A stretch of 9,188 nt of DNA from Micromonosporaceae bacterium. Lineage in GTDB: Bacteria; Actinomycetota; Actinomycetes; Mycobacteriales; Micromonosporaceae. The first letter of the stretch is position 1; each line of letters starts with the position of its first letter. Of the stretch, positions 5,615 through 9,188 are shown piece after piece. Location: assembly GCA_019690055.1 (NCBI GenBank), contig JADGGF010000154.1, positions 1-9,188 on the forward strand, read 5' to 3'. Made by a program: the position numbers and the translations under genes. The notes below the pieces were generated by a model. That model worked only from the letters and a program-made list of their open reading frames with translations. It did no database searches and was not told the DNA's origin.

Positions 5615-5631
5615 GCGTCCATGATGGACGC
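5615..5631. promoter_or_regulatory. 17-bp perfect palindrome with 1-nt centre upstream of the SBP gene
   Basis: GCGTCCAT-G-ATGGACGC has fully matching 8-bp arms. It lies about 66 bp upstream of the -35 of the binding-protein promoter. Perfect dyads of this length are rare by chance. The GTCC...GGAC halves recur in the second palindrome at 5725-5740, with different spacing. It is a candidate transcription-factor site. Confidence 0.5.
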
Positions 5632-5696
5632 ACACATCGCCGTTGCCCCCCGTTACCCGGGCGAATCGGGACAATGCCGGGCCGACATGGGCTGCG

Positions 5697-5726
5697 TTGC
5701 GGCAAGTTGCACGCACACGCTAGGGT
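5697..5726 (+). promoter_or_regulatory. Promoter of the solute-binding lipoprotein gene
   Basis: TTGCGG (-35, 5697-5702), an 18-nt spacer and TAGGGT (-10, 5721-5726) form a good vegetative promoter. Transcription should start near 5732, leaving about 144 nt of leader before the chosen ATG at 5876. The end of the -10 and the expected start point lie inside the palindrome at 5725-5740. Confidence 0.55.
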
Positions 5727-5740
5727 CCGGCATGCCGGAC
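5725..5740. promoter_or_regulatory. 16-bp perfect palindrome at the transcription start of the SBP gene
   Basis: GTCCGGCATGCCGGAC is perfectly self-complementary. It overlaps the last two bases of the -10 and the predicted start point, the classical location for a repressor operator. In RNA it could also form a very short 5' hairpin, but the zero-length loop makes a DNA site more likely. The regulator is unknown. Confidence 0.55.
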
Positions 5741-5875
5741 GGGGAGGGCGACTCTGAGATGCCCGTCACGGTTATCTCTCCGATGGCGCGAGGGAGCATC
5801 GCAGCGAGCTTGCGAGCCAGCAGCGGACCGAGCGCGCCACCGGAACAGGAACTTACACATGGGGGAGGGACGGGC

Positions 5876-6961
5876 ATGGTGGCCGCTGTCGGTAGCAGAC
5901 GCGTCATGCGCATGCTCGCCACGACGGCGGCGACCGCTGCCGTCGTGCTGGTCGCGGGGTGTGGGGTGCGGCCGACCCCCGTCCGGGCAACCGAACTGAC
6001 GTTCGTGTCGTACGGCGGCGTCATCCAGCAGGCCATCGTCGACGCGTGGCAGACGCCGTATCGGGGAGTGCGGCCCGGCATTCGATTCATCAACACGTCT
6101 CCGCCCGACCTCGGCCAGATCAGGGCGCAGGTCGATGCGGGTGCGGTCGGCTGGAACATCGTCACCGTGCCCCCGGGACATGCCATCGAAAACTGCGGAA
6201 CGCTTTATGAAAAGCTCAAGGTTCCCGGTCTGGACGACGACCAGTTCGCGCCGGGTACGCACGGCGAGTGCTTCGTCGCGGCTCTGCGGTACTCGGTGAT
6301 CTTCTCGTACAACACCGAGAAGTGGCCCGACCCCGAGGCCGCACCGAAGGCCGTCGCCGACTTCTTCGATGTCGAGCGGTTCCCGGGCAAGCGCGGCGTC
6401 GCGGCCACGCTGACCGACGGCATCCTTGAGTGGGCGCTGCTCGCCGACGGGGTCGATCCGGCGAGCCTGTACCCGCTCGACGTCGACCGCGCGCTGGCGA
6501 AGTGGGCGTCCATCCGCGATCACACGACCTGGACGGCCAACGCCGACCAGTTGCTGGCGCTCGTGCGGTCGCAAGAGGTGGATATGCAACTGCTGCTGCA
6601 GCCCCACACCCTGGCCGCCATCGACCGGGAGGTGCCGATCGCCCCCGTGTGGGATGTCACCCTGACGACTGTCAGCGGCCTGGCGATCCCGCGCGGCTCC
6701 GCCTACACCGAGCACGCCCTGCAGTTCCTGAGCTTCGTACTCCAACCGAACCAGCAGTCCCGGATCGCCGAGGTGACCGCGGTGGAGCCGGTCAACCGCG
6801 ACGCCGACCCCAACCGATCCGTCAACAGCAACTCGGTCAACGCCTTCGGGCCGGCCAACACCGGCACGACCGTGGCGATCGACCAGCAATGGTGGGGCCA
6901 GAACTGGGCGGACGCCTTGGCCGAGTTCAATGCCTGGCGGAACCCGCCGCCAGCAAGCTGA
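5876..6961 (+). CDS. Extracellular solute-binding lipoprotein, PotD/polyamine-type
   Basis: This is a predicted lipid-anchored substrate receptor for an ABC importer, 361 aa. A basic n-region (GSRRVMRM) and hydrophobic core (LATTAATAAVVLVAG) precede lipobox Cys29 (VAGC). The mature part follows the bacterial SBP fold of the spermidine/putrescine group: TELTFVSYGGVIQQAIVDAW (39-58), GWNIVTVPPGH (92-102), the conserved Cys107/Cys132 pair that probably forms a disulfide, and DFFDVERFPGKRGV (162-175). Further markers are TDGILEWALLADGVDP and SGLAIPRGSAYTEHALQF. The ATG at 5876 has GGAGG (5864-5868) 7 nt upstream. The frame is open far upstream, including ATG 5732, but an earlier start would bury the signal peptide. 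No permease or ATPase gene adjoins, so it is an orphan receptor. The ligand could be a polyamine or another small cation and is not determined here. Confidence 0.88.
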   Translation: MVAAVGSRRVMRMLATTAATAAVVLVAGCGVRPTPVRATELTFVSYGGVIQQAIVDAWQTPYRGVRPGIRFINTSPPDLGQIRAQVDAGAVGWNIVTVPPGHAIENCGTLYEKLKVPGLDDDQFAPGTHGECFVAALRYSVIFSYNTEKWPDPEAAPKAVADFFDVERFPGKRGVAATLTDGILEWALLADGVDPASLYPLDVDRALAKWASIRDHTTWTANADQLLALVRSQEVDMQLLLQPHTLAAIDREVPIAPVWDVTLTTVSGLAIPRGSAYTEHALQFLSFVLQPNQQSRIAEVTAVEPVNRDADPNRSVNSNSVNAFGPANTGTTVAIDQQWWGQNWADALAEFNAWRNPPPAS

Positions 6962-6999
6962 CCCGGCCTGGCCCGCGTCAGGTCGCGCCGCCGACGGTG

Positions 7000-7008
7000 T
7001 GACATGAT
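7000..7008 (+). promoter_or_regulatory. Possible extended -10 of the SDR gene (leaderless)
   Basis: TGA-CATGAT forms an extended -10 (TGN plus a CATGAT hexamer at 7003-7008) with 7 nt to the ATG at 7016. If used, the mRNA starts at the ATG. The hexamer departs from TANNNT in its first base and no -35 is clear. The 54-bp gap after the binding-protein gene has no ribosome site, so some promoter here is plausible. Confidence 0.35.
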
Positions 7009-7015
7009 CACGGCC

Positions 7016-7756
7016 ATGGGCGGTCTGGTCATCGTCACCGGAGGCGGGCGCGGGATCGGAGCCGCGACCGCACTCGCCTGTGCCTCCGCAGGCTTTGATG
7101 TATGTCTGTCTTATCGCGCAAACGAAGCGGCGGCGCAGCAGGTGGTCGCCGGCTGCCAGCAGGCCGGCGTCCGGGCGACCGCGGTCCGGGCCGACGTCGG
7201 GGTCGAGGCCGACGTCCTCGAACTGTTCGCCGTAGCCGATCGGATGGGGACGGTGACGGCCCTGGTCAACAACGCCGGCATCGTGGCGCCCGCGAGCCGG
7301 CTCGACGACCTGAGCGCGGACCGGATCGACCAGATGATGCGCGTGAACGTCCTCGGCGCGTTCCTGTGCGCCCGCGAGGCCGTGCGTCGGATGAGCACCC
7401 GCCACGGCGGCACTGGTGGCTCCATCGTGAACGTCTCCTCCCGGGCGGCGGTGCTCGGCTCGGCCGGCGAGTACGTGGATTACGCCGCGTCGAAGGCGGC
7501 CGTCGATACGCTCACGGTGGGTCTGGCGCGCGAGGTCGCACGGGAGGGCATCCGGGTCAACGCCGTCCGTCCGGGCCTGATCGACACCGAGATCCACGAG
7601 ACCACGAGCCCTGGTCGTCTGGAGCGCCTGACCCCGACGGTCCCGATGGGGCGGGTCGGGGCGCCCGAGGAGGTGGCCGCGGCGATCGTCTGGCTGCTCT
7701 CTGACGCGGCCTCGTTCGTAACCGGGGCCCTCCTGGATGTCTCGGGCGGCCGCTGA
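7016..7756 (+). CDS. SDR family oxidoreductase (classical short-chain dehydrogenase)
   Basis: This is a cytoplasmic NAD(P)-dependent dehydrogenase/reductase with a Rossmann fold, 246 aa, the usual length. The cofactor loop TGGGRGIG is at residues 8-15, SYRAN follows the second strand (Arg34 hints at NADP), the NNAG motif is at 85-88 and the active-site Asn is Asn111. The catalytic Ser142, Tyr156 and Lys160 lie in NVSSRAAVLGSAG and YVDYAASK. The tail RVGAPEEVAAAIVWLLSDAA, then FVTGALLDVSGGR, is standard for the FabG/glucose-dehydrogenase-like branch. ATG 7016 is preferred over ATG 7004, which lies inside the likely -10, and gives the usual MGGLVIVTGG. The substrate cannot be read from the sequence: with no fatty-acid or polyketide genes beside it, a FabG role is not supported. 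A strong hairpin downstream closes the unit. Confidence 0.92.
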   Translation: MGGLVIVTGGGRGIGAATALACASAGFDVCLSYRANEAAAQQVVAGCQQAGVRATAVRADVGVEADVLELFAVADRMGTVTALVNNAGIVAPASRLDDLSADRIDQMMRVNVLGAFLCAREAVRRMSTRHGGTGGSIVNVSSRAAVLGSAGEYVDYAASKAAVDTLTVGLAREVAREGIRVNAVRPGLIDTEIHETTSPGRLERLTPTVPMGRVGAPEEVAAAIVWLLSDAASFVTGALLDVSGGR

Positions 7757-7789
7757 CCGGTGGCCGTTGGCCTCAGCCGCCCGTACAGA

Positions 7790-7826
7790 ACGCCGCCGGA
7801 CCCGAATCCGCCGGGTCGGGCGGCGT
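7790..7826 (+). terminator. Strong intrinsic-type terminator hairpin after the SDR gene
   Basis: The arm at 7790-7804 (ACGCCGCCGGACCCG) pairs with 7812-7826 (CGGGTCGGGCGGCGT) across the 7-nt loop AATCCGC: 14 of 15 positions pair, with a single G-G mismatch. It begins 34 nt after the SDR stop and is almost entirely GC. There is no T-tract, as is common in high-GC actinobacteria. It separates the SDR gene from the next promoter. Confidence 0.8.
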
Positions 7827-7891
7827 CGCGGCGCGGGCGACACGCCGTCCGACCGTGATTCGGCGAGTCGCCGCTTTTGGGATGCCTCGGT

Positions 7892-7897
7892 TAGGCT
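7892..7897 (+). promoter_or_regulatory. -10 element of the coiled-coil cell-wall gene (leaderless)
   Basis: TAGGCT fits TANNNT and lies exactly 7 nt before the ATG at 7905, so transcription should begin at the A of the start codon. No ribosome site precedes this ATG, which supports a leaderless message. The -35 region is not recognisable. Confidence 0.55.
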
Positions 7898-7904
7898 CCC
7901 CGGC

Positions 7905-8999
7905 ATGGCTGCTCGGAACGCTCCCTTGGTGTTGCTTTCCGTAGACGTCCGACCACAGATCGTACGTGTCGCACCCTCGCCCCGGCCGCGTCGTGTGCCG
8001 CATCGGTTGGTCGCCGCAGCCATCGCCATCGTGTGCGCCCTGGTCGGCGTCGTCGGGCTCACCGGCACCCCGGCCGCGGCCGAGCCGGAGGGCGGCACGG
8101 CCGAGATGCGTCGCCAGCTCGACGAGGCCCAGCGCGGGTACCTGGACGCGAAGGCGGCGTTGGACGCGTCGGTGGCCCGCCAGCAGGAGCTCACCGTGAC
8201 GCTGGAGAGCGTGGAGGCGCAGCTCGACGTCGAGGCCGGCGTGGTCGGTCGAATCGCCCGCAACGCCTATATGTCGGCCGGCTTCACCGGGCTGACCGGA
8301 GTCATGGCCGCCGGCTCCACCGAGCGATTCCTGGCCGGGATGAGCCTGCTCGACGTGCTCGCCACCCGCGAGGGCAACGCGGTGCGGCACCTGCTCGACA
8401 CCCGAGCCAATGCCCAGGCCGCCCAGGACGCCATCGAGGCGGAGCTGGCCATCCAGAGCGAGCTGCTGGCCGAGATGGAGAACCGCAAGCAGCAGGCCCA
8501 GCAGGCCCTCTGGTCCGTCGGGGGCGGCCAACCGGTGAACGGCTTCAGCGCCGCGGCCTCGGTCGTCGCCGAGCCGGCCCCGCGCAACGCGGACGGCGGC
8601 TGGTCGCCCGAGGTCCGCTCGATCTACGAACCGGCGACGGGCGGGTCGATCACGCCCCGCACAGCCCACGCCGTGGCGCAGGCCCAGGCCGCCGGCTTCA
8701 ACCGGTACGTGGCCTGTTACCGCTCTCTCGAGGACGGCGGTGAGCATCCGCGGGGCCGCGCCTGTGACTTCGCGGTCAACCCGGGCAGTGGCTACGGTGG
8801 TGACGCGTACGGCGAGGCGCGGGACTACGGCAACAACCTGGCGGCGTTCTTCGTCTTCAACTCCGAACGACTCGGCGTTCTCTACGTCATCTGGTATCAA
8901 CAGATCTGGATGGCGAGCTCGAACCGATGGTACTCGTACAGCGGCTGTTGCGACCCGTCGAGCAAGCACACTAACCACGTACATCTGTCGATGTATTGA
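7905..8999 (+). CDS. Secreted coiled-coil protein with M15/VanY-like C-terminal domain
   Basis: This is a predicted exported peptidoglycan-associated protein of 364 aa. A long basic N-terminus (to about residue 34) leads into a hydrophobic segment, LVAAAIAIVCALVGVVGL (35-52), with probable cleavage after PAAA (59). Residues about 64-118 and 165-203 are coiled coil. The segment between them (ARNAYMSAGFTGLTGVMAAG and STERFLAGMSLLDVLA) matches the pattern of the regulatory coiled coil in RipA/PcsB-type hydrolases. A linker rich in Ala, Pro and Gly leads to a C-terminal domain with GEHPRGRACDFAV (His281, Asp288) and HTNHVHLS (His355, His358, His360). This is the arrangement of zinc ligands in M15/M74 DD-peptidases. 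The usual catalytic Glu-Trp context is not evident, so activity is unproven. Cys271, Cys287, Cys348 and Cys349 could form disulfides outside the cell. I recall similar domains annotated as ARB_07466-like. The ATG at 7905 is fixed by the leaderless promoter. Confidence 0.82.
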   Translation: MAARNAPLVLLSVDVRPQIVRVAPSPRPRRVPHRLVAAAIAIVCALVGVVGLTGTPAAAEPEGGTAEMRRQLDEAQRGYLDAKAALDASVARQQELTVTLESVEAQLDVEAGVVGRIARNAYMSAGFTGLTGVMAAGSTERFLAGMSLLDVLATREGNAVRHLLDTRANAQAAQDAIEAELAIQSELLAEMENRKQQAQQALWSVGGGQPVNGFSAAASVVAEPAPRNADGGWSPEVRSIYEPATGGSITPRTAHAVAQAQAAGFNRYVACYRSLEDGGEHPRGRACDFAVNPGSGYGGDAYGEARDYGNNLAAFFVFNSERLGVLYVIWYQQIWMASSNRWYSYSGCCDPSSKHTNHVHLSMY

Positions 9000-9004
9000 T
9001 CGCT

Positions 9005-9036
9005 GGGGTGGCCCCGGTCGCGGCGGTTTCGCCGCC
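9005..9036 (+). terminator. Hairpin pair after the coiled-coil protein gene
   Basis: GGGG (9005-9008) pairs with CCCC (9012-9015), and GCGGCG (9020-9025) pairs with CGCCGC (9030-9035) across GTTT. The hairpins begin 5 nt after the stop codon and lack a T-tract. They probably end the transcript. Confidence 0.5.
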
Positions 9037-9071
9037 GGCCGCTACCGTAACCTCACGGACAGTTTGGGTGC

Positions 9072-9119
9072 TTGACACGCGCGCGTTGGGTGTCGTTGTC
9101 TCCTACGGGGGCGCTACGG
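9072..9119 (+). promoter_or_regulatory. TTGACA box and 11-bp-spaced CTACGG repeats before the last gene
   Basis: TTGACA at 9072-9077 is a perfect -35. The expected -10 position (9095-9101, TTGTC region) matches poorly, so an activator may be needed or the box may be fortuitous. CTACGG occurs at 9103-9108 and again at 9114-9119, one helical turn apart. The second copy runs into the ribosome site GGAGG (9118-9122). Confidence 0.35.
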
Positions 9120-9129
9120 AGGGGGTGTC

Positions 9130-9188
9130 GTGGCGCGATGGAGTTCGCACGAGGGGGAGCGGTGGCGAGTCTGGCCACGGTGTCCGGC
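9130..9188 (+). CDS. Possible start of a gene truncated by the window edge
   Basis: The GTG at 9130 has GGAGG (9118-9122) at an ideal 7-nt spacing and opens a frame to the window end, reading about 19 residues (MARWSSHEGERWRVWPRCPG). The ATG at 9138 opens another frame (MEFARGGAVASLATVSG), with a more ordinary composition but a poorly spaced ribosome site (15 nt). Nineteen codons are too few to decide between frames or name a product. Confidence 0.3.
   Translation, partial: MARWSSHEGERWRVWPRCP

Noticed and set aside
5739..5830. TPP-riboswitch-like CGGGGAGGGCGACTCTGAGA
   Set aside because: The CTGAGA box is present, but the obligatory later motif (CCTGATC, GG, TAATNCC, GCG in order) is absent and the spacing fails.
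5234..5875. N-terminal extension of the solute-binding protein to 5234
   Set aside because: It would bury the lipoprotein signal peptide. A promoter and a strong ribosome site lie downstream, and the codon bias is wrong for most of it.
5720..8263. Minus-strand open frame of 847 codons across the SBP, SDR and coiled-coil genes
   Set aside because: Same reason: the opposite strand holds three proteins with intact catalytic or signal motifs, and the antisense product resembles nothing.
1..9188. CRISPR array, IS element, prophage or toxin-antitoxin system
   Set aside because: I found no regularly spaced repeats, transposase motifs, terminal inverted repeats flanking a gene, or phage genes. The 102-aa XRE gene pairs with MetAP rather than with a toxin-like gene.

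Overview
The window is GC-rich (about 70%) with strongly GC-biased third codon positions, frequent GTG starts, TANNNT-type -10 boxes placed 5-7 nt before start codons, and protein families typical of actinomycetes. These include a pyk-tesB pair, a 251-aa double-HTH protein, an XRE/methionine aminopeptidase pair and a RipA-like coiled-coil cell-wall protein. It is best read as chromosomal DNA of a filamentous or sporoactinomycete (Streptomyces or Micromonosporaceae-like). I cannot fix the genus from sequence alone.

Layout. 1-1354: the 3' end of pyruvate kinase, translationally coupled through a GTGA overlap to an acyl-CoA thioesterase II. 1430-3259: three rightward regulator genes. They are a cysteine-free Rrf2 repressor, a small MerR-type-HTH/TOBE (molbindin-like) protein preceded by a tandem 20-bp repeat, and a protein built from two successive XRE-like halves. 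3260-3456: a gene-free stretch with short perfect palindromes. 3457-4607: a divergent pair, a 102-aa XRE regulator leftward and a type I methionine aminopeptidase rightward. They share a 66-bp intergenic region with the perfect palindrome ATACCGGTAT between two -10 boxes. 4608-5341: no convincing gene. 5342-5589: what looks like one small gene broken by a 1-nt deletion. 5590-5875: a regulatory leader with two long perfect palindromes and a promoter. 5876-6961: a PotD-type solute-binding lipoprotein without visible transporter partners. 7016-7756: an SDR oxidoreductase. 7790-7826: a strong terminator-like hairpin. 7905-8999: a secreted coiled-coil protein with a C-terminal domain carrying M15/VanY-like His/Asp motifs. 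9130-end: possible start of another gene.

How the parts relate. Apart from pyk-tesB, most genes appear to be single transcription units with their own promoters. Several of these promoters place the transcription start at or next to the start codon (leaderless mRNAs at 1430, 2031, 3765 on the minus strand, 7905, and probably 7016). Four DNA-binding proteins lie within about 2.3 kb. The clearest regulatory unit is the XRE-palindrome-MetAP module. I see no mobile element, CRISPR array or tRNA/rRNA gene. No complete, clearly new multi-gene system is visible. The best candidates for something under-described are the XRE/MetAP module, the TOBE regulator with its tandem repeat and no mod transporter genes nearby, the palindrome-flanked orphan binding lipoprotein, and the coiled-coil/putative metallopeptidase protein.
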